Positions 10,301-17,852 of a DNA stretch of 64,000 bases are shown piece by piece (positions within the stretch are counted from its first letter, which is position 1; the number at the start of each line of letters is the position of its first letter). Position numbers and translations under genes: made by a program. Below the pieces are notes generated by a model that did no database searches, was not told where the DNA came from, and saw only the letters and a program-made list of their open reading frames with translations. The stretch is from positions 248,001 to 312,000 of the forward strand of contig NZ_VKKG01000005.1 of assembly GCF_007197885.1 (NCBI RefSeq). The letters run 5' to 3'. This DNA is from Tessaracoccus rhinocerotis (GTDB taxonomy: Bacteria; Actinomycetota; Actinomycetes; Propionibacteriales; Propionibacteriaceae).

Positions 10301-10328
10301 CCGCGATGCGGGTGGGGTCGAATGTCAT
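7317..10328 (-). CDS. lacZ: Beta-galactosidase, GH2 family (LacZ type)
   Basis: A 1003-residue LacZ-length enzyme that hydrolyses beta-D-galactosides such as lactose. Sugar-binding and immunoglobulin-like domains precede a TIM barrel with acid/base Glu about 446 (WSCGNESFGG) and nucleophile Glu about 511 (ILCEYAHAMGNS). The C-terminal half matches the Bgal small-chain domain. I place the start at ATG 10328, which overlaps the stop of the upstream permease (ATGA); the open frame further upstream is only the antisense of the permease gene. There is no signal peptide, so substrate must be imported by the ABC permeases encoded just upstream. Confidence 0.94.
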   Translation of the reverse strand: MTFDPTRIADPTFVSENRMAAHSDHRWFADQGELASGTSSFEQSLNGTWKFHHARNRALAVPGFEAVDFDTSDWDDIRVPGHIQLAGHDRPQYANVQHPWDGYEDIVPGEVPQHYNPVGSYVTHFALDHPLGAGERLSVSFNGAESSVAVWVNGHYVGYGTDAFTPSEFDITDHLVEGRNKLAAQVVKHSGAAWIEDQDFYRFSGLFRDVVLHRRPSVHLEDLKVTTEVSADLGSAVVRLSVALQGEGRVRAVLRGVGALHDDADGLAVTVDSPRLWSAEDPHLHDLVIEVLDEAGSVTEVVRQGVGIRRFGVEDGLLRINGKRIVFNGVNRHEFGLQGRVMTREQTEADVKLMKAANINAVRTSHYPNNTFLYELCDAYGLYVIDEMNLEAHGMWDWVTRGRIPLEEAVPGNLPEWRDALLDRATSMLERDKNHPSIVMWSCGNESFGGTNLRDVADHFRSLDDRPVHYEGVHWDPRHPETTDVVSQMYTSAADVEEFLLTNRDKPFILCEYAHAMGNSFGAVDKYVDLAHREPLYQGGFIWDFADQAIALTDRHGREFFGYGGDCGESPHDGDFSANGILFADHTPKPLLAEVHKLYQGLAIEISADSVRVTNRMLFTDTAAHDCVVTLLREGRVIARETLTVSVAPGETGSFPLPVELPDVDGEYAFDVSFRLPRATAWAPAGHEVAWEQAVVTVSGVQRPPVRSQERAPEVIDGVHNIGVRGEHFTALFSKLYGGLVSYRFGMTGDGGRELLHGIPKPNFWHAPTSNERGWNMPFRDGQWLLASRYAEASEAGPVLERRDDGVEVRYTYELPSNPAGECDVAYLVHGDGRIEVTLTARPGAGLPDMPEFGLLLTTTPELRHLTWYGEGPHECYVDRRAGARLGVHSADVTEMLTPYVRPQESGSRTGVRWAELTDGQGAGLRFETSEEMEFSALPWTPFEIENALHPVDLPPIQRTVVRPALLRRGVGGDNSWGAETHPEYLLPQGEELVFTFAFRGIR

Positions 10329-11146
10329 TTGATGGCTCCTGTGATGCCCTCGGCGAAGGCGCGCTGCAGGACGAGGAAGATGATCATCGTCGGCAGGGAC
10401 GCCAGCAGGACCGCGAGCATCAGTACTCCGTAGTCGGTGACGTAGCCGGCCCTCAGGTTCGAGATGAGCATCGGCATGGTCTGGTAGTTGTTGTTGACGA
10501 GGATCACCTTCGGCCACAGGAAGTTGTTCCACGCGGTCATGAAGGTGATGACGGCCGCGGCCGCCAGGGTCGATCGCATCGTCGGCAGGAAGATGCGCAG
10601 GTAGATGTTGACCTCGCTCAGCCCGTCCAGACGGGCCGCCTCGACGATCTCGTGCGGGAACGTCCGCGCGGCCTGCCGGAACAGCAGCACCAGGAACGGG
10701 GTGGAGATGGCTGGGAGGATGACCGCCAGCGACGAGTTCACCATGCCGTAGTCCGCGAACATCTGGAACAGCGGGATCATGATCGCCGCGAAGGGGATCA
10801 TCATCGCGAGCAGCAGGAAGGCCATCAGCCGGTCCTTGCCCTTGGAGTGGAACACCTCGAAGCCGTAGCCGGCGATCGAGCACACGAAGAGGGCCAGGAC
10901 GGTGGTGCCGACGGCCTGGATCGTCGAGTACCACATCGCCGAGACCACGTCCTGCTGGCCGAGGAGGCTGCCGAGGTTGTCGAACAGTGCGGTGCCCGGG
11001 AGCAGTCTCGAGTCCAGGACGTCGTTGCTGGTGTTGGTGGCAGAGACCACCATGAAGTACAGGGGGAACACCGAGACGATCGCCGCAACGGTCAGGAAGG
11101 CGTAGCCGGGAACCTTGCGGAGCTGGGACCTAGTCACGCTTGTCAC
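10325..11146 (-). CDS. Carbohydrate ABC transporter permease, MalG type
   Basis: A 273-residue inner-membrane permease with six predicted transmembrane helices and the cytoplasmic EAA loop (EAARLDGLSEVNIYLRI), which contacts the transport ATPase. It belongs to the CUT1 family. The GTG start at 11146 lies inside the end of the MalF-type gene, a 17-base overlap, and its stop overlaps the lacZ start. Together with the companion permease and the binding lipoprotein it would import an oligosaccharide, probably a beta-galactoside because lacZ follows. No ATPase gene is in the operon. Confidence 0.92.
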   Translation of the reverse strand: MTSVTRSQLRKVPGYAFLTVAAIVSVFPLYFMVVSATNTSNDVLDSRLLPGTALFDNLGSLLGQQDVVSAMWYSTIQAVGTTVLALFVCSIAGYGFEVFHSKGKDRLMAFLLLAMMIPFAAIMIPLFQMFADYGMVNSSLAVILPAISTPFLVLLFRQAARTFPHEIVEAARLDGLSEVNIYLRIFLPTMRSTLAAAAVITFMTAWNNFLWPKVILVNNNYQTMPMLISNLRAGYVTDYGVLMLAVLLASLPTMIIFLVLQRAFAEGITGAIK

Positions 11147-12098
11147 CGACCTTCAGCTGGATCGCGGCGAGGATGGCCACCATGATCAGGATCACGTACG
11201 AGATCGCGGCACCGTAGCCGAAGTTGGGGTTCTTCTGGAACGACAGCTCGAACAGGTAGTGCGACATGGTCATCGACGTGTAAGCCGGTCCGCCCTGGGT
11301 CAGGTTCCAGGACTCGTCGAACAGTTGGATCGTGCCGTTGGTGGACATGATCGCCGTCAGCAGGATCATGGGACGCAGCTGCGGGATCGTGACGTACCAG
11401 AACGTCTTGAACGAGCCCGCCCCGTCGATCCTCGCGGCCTCCAGGGACGAGTAGTCGATGTTCTGGAGCGCGGCCAGGTAGAACACCATGTTGTAGCCGG
11501 TCCAGCGCCACAGCAGCCCGAGGATGATCACGAACCGGGCGGTGTCGGTCTCGCCGAGCCAGTTGATGGGCGCGTCCACGAAACCGAGTCCGAGCAGCAG
11601 GTCGTTGACGAAGCCGTCGTTGGCGAACATCGTGCGGAACACGAGGGAGTAGCTGACCAGCGAAACGGCGCAGGGCAGGAAGATCGCGGTCCGCCACAGT
11701 CCCCGGAAGCGCAGCTTCGGGTCGTTGAGGAGGTTCGCCAGGACGAGCGCCAGCACGAGCATGATGGGCACCTGGACGAGCAGGTAGAGCAGGGTGTTTC
11801 CGACCGTGAGCTTGAAGATCTCGTCGTTGAGGAGGCGCTCGTAGTTGAACCAGAGGGGTTCGGCGAACTCGAGCCTGGTGCCGCGACCGGTCTTCATGGA
11901 CAGGATGAACGCCTGGAGCATCGGCCAGAAGTTCATCCAGAGGATCAGGAGCGCCGCGGGGAGGAGGAAGATCCAGCCGGTCAGGCTGCGCTGCTTCTCC
12001 AGTCCGAAGCGGCGGTTGCGACCGGCGCGGGCGGACCCGGGTTCCTGTTCCTCGGTGGGGCCGCGCCGTCGGCGGGCCGTGCTGGTTGTCTGAGACAT
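11130..12098 (-). CDS. Carbohydrate ABC transporter permease, MalF type
   Basis: A 322-residue CUT1 permease. A basic cytoplasmic N-terminus (about 35 residues) precedes six transmembrane helices; the EAA loop reads EAARIDGAGSFKTFWY. The ATG at 12098 is chosen because the upstream open frame is a shadow of the binding-protein gene and because normal family length starts here. It lies 77 bases after the binding-protein stop and overlaps the MalG-type gene by 17 bases. It is expected to form a heterodimer with that partner. Confidence 0.92.
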   Translation of the reverse strand: MSQTTSTARRRRGPTEEQEPGSARAGRNRRFGLEKQRSLTGWIFLLPAALLILWMNFWPMLQAFILSMKTGRGTRLEFAEPLWFNYERLLNDEIFKLTVGNTLLYLLVQVPIMLVLALVLANLLNDPKLRFRGLWRTAIFLPCAVSLVSYSLVFRTMFANDGFVNDLLLGLGFVDAPINWLGETDTARFVIILGLLWRWTGYNMVFYLAALQNIDYSSLEAARIDGAGSFKTFWYVTIPQLRPMILLTAIMSTNGTIQLFDESWNLTQGGPAYTSMTMSHYLFELSFQKNPNFGYGAAISYVILIMVAILAAIQLKVGDKRD

Positions 12099-12175
12099 GT
12101 TCTCGATCCCCTCGGGGTGTCGGGGGTGGGGCCGGCAGTCCGCGGCCCCACCCCGGTAGTGACTTGGCCGAGCGG

Positions 12176-13489
12176 TCAGCTCATCGCGAACTCGACGTTG
12201 CTCTGCGCCTCGGCGAGGGCAGTGTCGACGTCGGCTCCATCGAGGATCTGGGTCAGGGCCGCGCTCACGGCGTCCCGGCCCTCGTAGTAGTAGGCACCGG
12301 TGTTGTTGCTCGGGACCTCGGCAGCGAACTCCAGCACCTTGGAGAAGATGGCCTCGTCGCCGAAGAACTCCTGCGGCTCGCCGTAGACGTCGCTCTCGCC
12401 GGCGGGCAGCCAGTTCGCGAGTGCGCCCGAGGACGGCAGGATGGTGTCGTAGAGCTCGCTGGAGCCGGCGAACGTGCTGGCCAGGAAGTCCTGGGCGAGT
12501 TCGACGTCGGCGTTGGAGCTGATCGCCCACGACGAGCCGCCGTTGGCGGAGTAGTGCGTGGCGCCGTCGAGTCCTTCCATCTTGGGCAGGTTGGTGATGC
12601 CCCAGTTTCCGGCCTGGTCCTCGGCGGTCTGGATGGACCCGAGGATCCACACGCCCTGGATGGTGCCGGCGACGTTGGAGTTCACCAGGGTGCCGATGTA
12701 CTCGTCCCACGAGTTGACCTCGACGAACACACCCGAGTCGACCAGACGGGCGTAGATGTCGATGGCCTCCTTCAGGGCCTCGTTGTCGACGATCGTGGGG
12801 TTGCCCTCGGCGTCGAAGAGGCTGGCGCCGGCCGACTGCAGCATCATCATCATCAGGTCTGAGGAGCCGGCCTGCCCGGAGAGCAGCGGCTGACCCGTCT
12901 TGGCCAGGATGTCCTCGCCGTTGGCGATGAACTCGTCCCAGGTGATGTCGGTGAAGTCCTCGACGGTGTAGCCCGCCTCCTCGAGGACGTCGGTGCGCAG
13001 GGCCGTGATGGCCGTCCCGTTGTCGAAGGGGACGCCGTAGTTGACGTCCTCGAACGTCGAGTAGGCCACGACGCCGGCCGGGAACTCGCTGAAGTCCACC
13101 TCGCTGTCGGAGTAGTCACTGAACAGGTCCGGGTAGTTGATGACGTTCTTCTGGAACGCGTTGTTCTGCATGAGGAAGATGTCGGGCAGCTCCTCGAACT
13201 CCTGCGACTGGGCCAGGGTGGTGAGCTTGGTCTGGAGGTCGTCCCACGGAGTCTCCACCACCTCCACCGTCACGTCGGGGTTCTCCTGCTGGTAGATCTT
13301 TGCGGCCTCGTCCATCGCGTAGATGTTGAAGGCCGGGTCCCACGCCCATACGGTCAGGGTGCCGGCGCCGTCGGCGCCGCTGCCCTCTCCGCCGTCGTTG
13401 CCTTCGTCCCCGCTGCCACCGCAGGCAGACAGGGCGATGCCGAGCGGCACGAGCACCGCCAGCGATGTGAGCTTCTTCCAGACGTTCAT
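12176..13489 (-). CDS. Sugar-binding lipoprotein of the beta-galactoside ABC transporter
   Basis: A 437-residue extracellular solute-binding protein, family 1. The N-terminus is a lipoprotein signal (basic MNVWKK, hydrophobic core, lipobox LSAC with Cys about 23), followed by a Gly/Asp-rich linker and the periplasmic-binding fold. AAGGAAG lies about six bases before ATG 13489. It is the first gene of the operon and is most distant from lacZ, the usual order binding protein, MalF, MalG, enzyme. The substrate is inferred from lacZ; the sequence alone does not define it. Confidence 0.9.
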   Translation of the reverse strand: MNVWKKLTSLAVLVPLGIALSACGGSGDEGNDGGEGSGADGAGTLTVWAWDPAFNIYAMDEAAKIYQQENPDVTVEVVETPWDDLQTKLTTLAQSQEFEELPDIFLMQNNAFQKNVINYPDLFSDYSDSEVDFSEFPAGVVAYSTFEDVNYGVPFDNGTAITALRTDVLEEAGYTVEDFTDITWDEFIANGEDILAKTGQPLLSGQAGSSDLMMMMLQSAGASLFDAEGNPTIVDNEALKEAIDIYARLVDSGVFVEVNSWDEYIGTLVNSNVAGTIQGVWILGSIQTAEDQAGNWGITNLPKMEGLDGATHYSANGGSSWAISSNADVELAQDFLASTFAGSSELYDTILPSSGALANWLPAGESDVYGEPQEFFGDEAIFSKVLEFAAEVPSNNTGAYYYEGRDAVSAALTQILDGADVDTALAEAQSNVEFAMS

Positions 13490-13539
13490 GTGACTTCCTT
13501 GTCCTCGTCGAGACCGGGGACGCTTCCACCGGCCGGAAT

Positions 13540-13551
13540 GTTTACGTCAAC
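13540..13551. promoter_or_regulatory. Candidate LacI-family operator (operon-proximal)
   Basis: GTTTACGTCAAC is an imperfect palindrome around a central ACGT and shares the core of the perfect site at 13643-13656. It lies 51 bases upstream of the binding-protein start, where repression of the transport/lacZ operon would be expected. Confidence 0.55.
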
Positions 13552-13642
13552 GTAGCATCCCCGAACCATGCCCGCCAGACCCTTTCACATAACCATCCGG
13601 TAACGACGGATCGCGCTCGGACACGCATCTGCTTCGGTTCAA

Positions 13643-13656
13643 TGGTTACGTAACCA
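13643..13656. promoter_or_regulatory. Candidate LacI-family operator (perfect palindrome)
   Basis: TGGTTACGTAACCA is a perfect 14-base palindrome centred at 13649/13650. It covers the region where a -35 for the divergent lacI gene would lie, so the regulator probably represses itself. Its centre is 104 bases from that of the second site, close to ten helical turns. Confidence 0.68.
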
Positions 13657-13666
13657 AAGCGCGCGC

Positions 13667-13672
13667 TACACT
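13667..13672 (+). promoter_or_regulatory. -10 element of the LacI-family regulator gene
   Basis: TACACT ends seven bases before ATG 13680. There is no ribosome-binding site, so the transcript is probably leaderless. The perfect operator ends ten bases upstream. Confidence 0.5.
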
Positions 13673-13679
13673 GCCCGCC

Positions 13680-14723
13680 ATGGGTACCGTGAGCGGACGC
13701 GGCCGACGCAAGACCGGCCCCTCCATCGAGGACGTGGCTCGGCTGGCGGGTGTTTCCGCGCAGACCGTGTCGCGGGTCTCGACGGGCGCCGATCCGGTGC
13801 GGCCGAAGACCCGCGAGAAGGTGCTGGCCGCCATGGCCCAGCTCGGCTACTCCCCCAACCGTGCCGCGAGGGCGCTGCGCAACGGCTCCTTCGGCACCAT
13901 CGGCCTGCTGGCCCACCGCTACGCGCGCACCGGGGAGGTGCTGACCACGGAAAGCGTGGTGAAGGCCACCGCGGCCGAGGGCTACACCGTCACGCTGCTC
14001 AGCATCGAAGCAGACAACATCGACGCCTCGGACTGGGAGAGCGCCGCGCACCGAATCTCCAGCCAGGCGATCGACGGGCTGGTGATCATCCGCGCCGAGG
14101 AGGCGACACCGGAAACGCTGACCCTGCCTGCTGGCATGCCCGTGGCGGTGTCGGACTCACGGCTGGTGGGCCACTACCCCGCCGTGACGGCCGACCAGAT
14201 GCAGGGTGGCCGGGACGCCACGCGCCACCTGCTCGAGTTGGGACACCGAACGGTCCACCACGTCGCCGGGCCGGAGGACTCGGAGCCGGCGCAACTGCGC
14301 CGTCGCGCCTGGGAGCGGACCCTCGAGCAGGCGGGCATCGCCGTGCCGCCGGTCTGGCAGGGCGACTGGACCCCCCGGTCCGGGTACGAGGTGGGTCGCG
14401 AACTGGCGGCGCGCCAGGACGTCACGGCGGTCTTCTGCGCCAACGACGAGATGGCTATCGGCCTGATCCGCGCCCTGTGCGAGGCCGGCAGGAGCGTCCC
14501 GTCCGACGTGTCGGTGGTCGGCTTCGACGGGATCGCCCTCGGCGAGTACGTTTACCCGCCGCTGACGACACTGCGCCAGGACTTCACCCACATCGGCCAG
14601 GAGCTGGTGCGCCTGGTGCTGTCCCAGATCCGCTCGCCGCGCAGCGCGATCCCGAGGCACGACAGGGTGGTGGTCCCGACGGAGCTCGTCGTCCGCGGCA
14701 CCACCGCGCCGCCGGCCCGGTGA
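13680..14723 (+). CDS. LacI-family transcriptional regulator of the lac operon
   Basis: A 347-residue repressor. The N-terminal helix-turn-helix spans about residues 12-60 (IEDVARLAGVSAQTVSRV, then the hinge helix SPNRAARALRN). The rest is the periplasmic-binding-like effector and dimerisation domain, ending with the family-typical DVSVVGFDG and PPLTTLRQDF segments. It is divergent from the transporter/lacZ operon across a 190-base intergenic region with two palindromes. The effector is probably a galactoside. It converges on the YbbN-like gene with only 16 bases between the stops. Confidence 0.92.
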   Translation: MGTVSGRGRRKTGPSIEDVARLAGVSAQTVSRVSTGADPVRPKTREKVLAAMAQLGYSPNRAARALRNGSFGTIGLLAHRYARTGEVLTTESVVKATAAEGYTVTLLSIEADNIDASDWESAAHRISSQAIDGLVIIRAEEATPETLTLPAGMPVAVSDSRLVGHYPAVTADQMQGGRDATRHLLELGHRTVHHVAGPEDSEPAQLRRRAWERTLEQAGIAVPPVWQGDWTPRSGYEVGRELAARQDVTAVFCANDEMAIGLIRALCEAGRSVPSDVSVVGFDGIALGEYVYPPLTTLRQDFTHIGQELVRLVLSQIRSPRSAIPRHDRVVVPTELVVRGTTAPPAR

Positions 14724-14739
14724 CCCACGACCGTTGCTG

Positions 14740-15657
14740 CTAGAACAGCAGGGAGGAGAGGCGGCGCCGCGCCTTCGCGACGATCGGGTCGGTGCGACCG
14801 ATGACCTCGAACAGCTCGAGGATCCGCACCCGGATGGGCTCGCGCTCGTCGGCCGACTTCTCGGCGGCCAGGCCGAGCAGGCGGTCCAGCGCCGCCTGGT
14901 ACTCACCCTGGATCACCTCGAGGTCGGCGGCGTCCAACTGGACGGCGACGTCGTCCGGGTGGGCCGCAGCGGCCTCCACGATCTCCTTGGCGTCGAAGGA
15001 AAGGCTGCGCTGCAGCAACGATGCCTGGGCGCGTCCTGCGATCACCTCACCGTCGCCGGGGGTGGCGGCGAGGAGCTTGTCGAACTCTTCCACTGCGCGG
15101 GCGTAGTCGCCGGCGGCCAGCGCCTCGTCGGCCGCGGCGAAGCGGGGGTCGGCCGGCGGCGCCTGCTCCTGGCTGGCGCCCGCAGCGGGCGCGCCGGCGC
15201 CGGGCACCGGCTGCGCCCGGCCGGTCATGCCGTTCGCGACGGCGAGCTGCGCCACCTGGTCGAGCAGCGGCTGGATCTCCTCCCGACTGCGGGTGCCCTG
15301 GAACAGCGGTGCGAGCTGGCCGCCGATGATCGCCACCACGGTGGGGACCGCCTGCACGCCCAACTGCTGCGCGATCTGGGGCGCGGCGTCGACGTCAACG
15401 CGCGCCAGCAGGAACCGCCCTTCGCCGGCGTTCACCATGGCCGCCAGGACGTTGGAAACCTCAGCGCCGCGGGCGTCCCGCGCGGAGTGGAACTCCACGA
15501 TCACGGGATGCTGCGCGGACAGGTTCACCAGCGCCTGGAAGTCCGCCTCGCCGGCGTCCACGACGTAGCTGGCAGCGCCGGCTGCTGGAGCCTCGGCGGC
15601 CGATGCGAGGGCCGACAGGTCGACGGCTCCTGGACGAGTGAAGTTCGGGTCAGTCAT
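14740..15657 (-). CDS. YbbN-like thioredoxin-fold/TPR co-chaperone lacking CXXC
   Basis: A 305-residue protein. About residues 40-145 form a thioredoxin fold (VIVEFHS, RVDVDAAPQIAQQLGVQAVPT with the cis-Pro), and residues about 170-305 are tetratricopeptide-like helices. The position of the CXXC active site reads SARDARG, so it has no redox cysteines and is more likely a chaperone-like protein than an oxidoreductase. I place the start at ATG 15657 (MTDPNFTRPGA) because upstream codons are poorly conserved in character. A weak AAAGAT -10 ends six bases before it. Confidence 0.82.
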   Translation of the reverse strand: MTDPNFTRPGAVDLSALASAAEAPAAGAASYVVDAGEADFQALVNLSAQHPVIVEFHSARDARGAEVSNVLAAMVNAGEGRFLLARVDVDAAPQIAQQLGVQAVPTVVAIIGGQLAPLFQGTRSREEIQPLLDQVAQLAVANGMTGRAQPVPGAGAPAAGASQEQAPPADPRFAAADEALAAGDYARAVEEFDKLLAATPGDGEVIAGRAQASLLQRSLSFDAKEIVEAAAAHPDDVAVQLDAADLEVIQGEYQAALDRLLGLAAEKSADEREPIRVRILELFEVIGRTDPIVAKARRRLSSLLF

Positions 15658-15727
15658 GGACCCATCTTTGCCGTCCCGGCGCAACGGTTCAACCGGACGA
15701 TCGCGTGCGTCCACACCCGACAGGTGC

Positions 15728-15733
15728 CAGTAT
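15728..15733 (+). promoter_or_regulatory. Weak -10 element of pgm
   Basis: CAGTAT ends six bases before ATG 15740, the same geometry as the other leaderless starts in the window. The match is weak on its own. Confidence 0.35.
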
Positions 15734-15739
15734 GGGGCC

Positions 15740-17371
15740 ATGGCACACGAGCGCGCCGGCCAGCCGGCCACAGAATCGGACCTCATCGACGTGGACGCCC
15801 TGCTGGGCGCCTACTACGACGGCCGACCGGACCCCCACAACCCGGACCAGCAGGTGGTCTTCGGAACCTCGGGGCATCGAGGCTCCAGCCTGGACACGGC
15901 GTTCAACGAGGCCCACATCGCGGCCACCACACAGGCGATCGTGGAGTACCGCAGCGGGCAGGGCATCACCGGTCCCCTGTTCATCGGCAAGGACACACAC
16001 GCGCTATCCGGACCGGCGTGGCGCACTGCGATCGAGGTCCTGCACGCCGCGGGCGTCACCGTGCACGCCGAGCGTGACGACGAGTTCACGCCCACTCCGG
16101 CCGTTTCGCGCGCGATCATTCGCCACAACCGCGGCAGGAAGGGCGCACTCGCCGATGGCATCGTCGTCACCCCGTCGCACAACCCGCCGCGTGACGGTGG
16201 TTTCAAGTACAACCCGCCCAACGGCGGCCCCGCGGACTCCGACGCCACCTCGGCGATCGCAGCCCGCGCCAACGAACTGTTGGGCAACCCCGAAGCGATC
16301 GGACGCACCCCCTACGAGCGAGCCGCAGCGGACGTTGTTCGCTACGACTACCGGAGGACCTACTGCGCCGAACTGGCGGATGCGCTCGACCTGGACGCCA
16401 TCGTCAGTGCGGGCGTGCACATCGGGGCGGACCCGATGGGCGGCGCGTCGGTGCAGTACTGGCAGCACCTGGCCGAGACCACCGGCCTCAACCTCGACGT
16501 GGTGAACCCCGAGGTGGACCCCACGTGGCGGTTCATGACGCTGGACACCGACGGCAAGATCCGGATGGACTGCTCCTCCCCCGACGCGATGGCCTCGCTG
16601 ATCTCGAGCCGGACGCGCTACGACATCGCCACCGGCAACGACGCAGACTCCGACCGGCACGGCATCGTCACCCCGGACGCGGGCCTGATGAACCCGAACG
16701 CCTTCCTGGCAGTGGCGATCGGCTACCTGTTCGCGAACCGGCCCGGCTGGAGCCCCGAGGCGGGCATCGGCAAGACCCTGGTGTCCTCGTCGCTGATCGA
16801 CAAGGTGGCCGCCAAACTAGGACGCAGGCTCGTGGAGGTCCCCGTGGGTTTCAAGTGGTTCGTCCCGGGCCTGACCGACGGTTCCATCGGCTTCGGTGGC
16901 GAGGAGTCGGCGGGCGCCTCGTTCCTGGCCAAGGACGGGACCACCTGGACGACCGACAAGGACGGCATCCTGCTGGCCCTGCTCGCCAGCGAGATCAAGG
17001 CCGTGACCGGCAGGTCGCCCAGCGAGCACTACGCGGACCTCGAGGCGGAGTTCGGCAGGTCCTACTACGCCCGGATCGATGCCGACGCCACCCGGGAGCA
17101 GAAGGCCCGCCTGGCGCAGCTCAGCCCGGCCGACGTCTCGGCCTCCGAACTGGCCGGGGAACCCATCACGGCTGTGCTCACCGAGGCCCCGGGCAACGGT
17201 GCGTCGATCGGCGGGATCAAGGTGACCACGGCGAACGCCTGGTTCGCCGCCCGCCCCTCCGGCACCGAGGACAAGTACAAGATCTACGCCGAGTCCCTCA
17301 AGGACTCCGACCATCTCGAGGCCGTCCAGGCCGAGGCGAAGGCCCTCGTCAACGCGACCCTGGGCGCCTGA
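15740..17371 (+). CDS. pgm: Phosphoglucomutase (alpha-D-glucose phosphate specific)
   Basis: A 543-residue enzyme interconverting glucose-6-phosphate and glucose-1-phosphate. The phosphoserine is Ser146 in TPSHNPPRDGG, the same number as in E. coli Pgm. The metal loop is DADSDRHGI, the sugar-binding loop GGEESAGAS, and the phosphate-binding loop RPSGTEDKYK near the C-terminus. ATG 15740 gives family length. The gene connects glycolysis with the glycogen genes 8 kb upstream, although the lac cluster separates them. It ends three bases from the convergent gene at 17375. Confidence 0.95.
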   Translation: MAHERAGQPATESDLIDVDALLGAYYDGRPDPHNPDQQVVFGTSGHRGSSLDTAFNEAHIAATTQAIVEYRSGQGITGPLFIGKDTHALSGPAWRTAIEVLHAAGVTVHAERDDEFTPTPAVSRAIIRHNRGRKGALADGIVVTPSHNPPRDGGFKYNPPNGGPADSDATSAIAARANELLGNPEAIGRTPYERAAADVVRYDYRRTYCAELADALDLDAIVSAGVHIGADPMGGASVQYWQHLAETTGLNLDVVNPEVDPTWRFMTLDTDGKIRMDCSSPDAMASLISSRTRYDIATGNDADSDRHGIVTPDAGLMNPNAFLAVAIGYLFANRPGWSPEAGIGKTLVSSSLIDKVAAKLGRRLVEVPVGFKWFVPGLTDGSIGFGGEESAGASFLAKDGTTWTTDKDGILLALLASEIKAVTGRSPSEHYADLEAEFGRSYYARIDADATREQKARLAQLSPADVSASELAGEPITAVLTEAPGNGASIGGIKVTTANAWFAARPSGTEDKYKIYAESLKDSDHLEAVQAEAKALVNATLGA

Positions 17372-17374
17372 GGA

Positions 17375-17785
17375 TCACGACACCGCGTCGAGCTCCAACG
17401 GGACCACGTCGCGCTCGGTTGCGACGAAGGCCGCCAGCAGGTGGTTGCCCAGACTGCGCGTGACCGGCTCGAACCATGCGTGGTCGTCCGGGGTGGCGAC
17501 GGCCGGTCCCGTCCGCCCGCGGGCGACGACGTAGGTCCCGCCGAAGTCGCACGCGAGTTCGCACATGCTGGTCAGGAACGCCTCGGCGTCGTCCGGGTTC
17601 TGGGCGGGGTCGAAGTGCTCGATGGCGACGGGCTGCATCAGCCTGTGGTCCTCCGTCAGGAGCAGCAGCGTGAGGCAGCCCTCGAACCGGTCCGAACTCT
17701 TCACGAAGAGGTCGACGACGTCGGGCAGCATGTCGTGGGTGATCGGGTTGTCGTCCCAGTCCTGGGGCAGGTCTTCGAATGTCAT
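17375..17785 (-). CDS. Conserved hypothetical protein, 136 aa
   Basis: I do not recognise the family. The predicted protein is soluble and acidic, without signal peptide or membrane segment. Its first 35 residues (MTFEDLPQDWDDNPIT) are aspartate-rich, the middle has a hydrophobic strand (GCLTLLLLTEDH), and a Cys pair lies in MCELACDFGGTY. ATG 17785 is supported by a CAGAGT -10 motif six bases upstream; an earlier start 17 codons upstream is less likely. Codon use looks like the neighbours. It converges on pgm with a three-base gap, so the two transcripts probably overlap. Confidence 0.72.
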   Translation of the reverse strand: MTFEDLPQDWDDNPITHDMLPDVVDLFVKSSDRFEGCLTLLLLTEDHRLMQPVAIEHFDPAQNPDDAEAFLTSMCELACDFGGTYVVARGRTGPAVATPDDHAWFEPVTRSLGNHLLAAFVATERDVVPLELDAVS

Positions 17786-17791
17786 GCCCAC

Positions 17792-17797
17792 ACTCTG
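17792..17797 (-). promoter_or_regulatory. -10 element CAGAGT of the 17375-17785 gene
   Basis: On the minus strand CAGAGT ends six bases before ATG. Two other genes here (starts 52408 and 54274) have exactly the same hexamer and spacing. Confidence 0.42.
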
Positions 17798-17852
17798 GTG
17801 TTTCGGGGCCGCGCGACTTCTTTGTCCACAGGCCACGCGGCATCGCCGGCGC

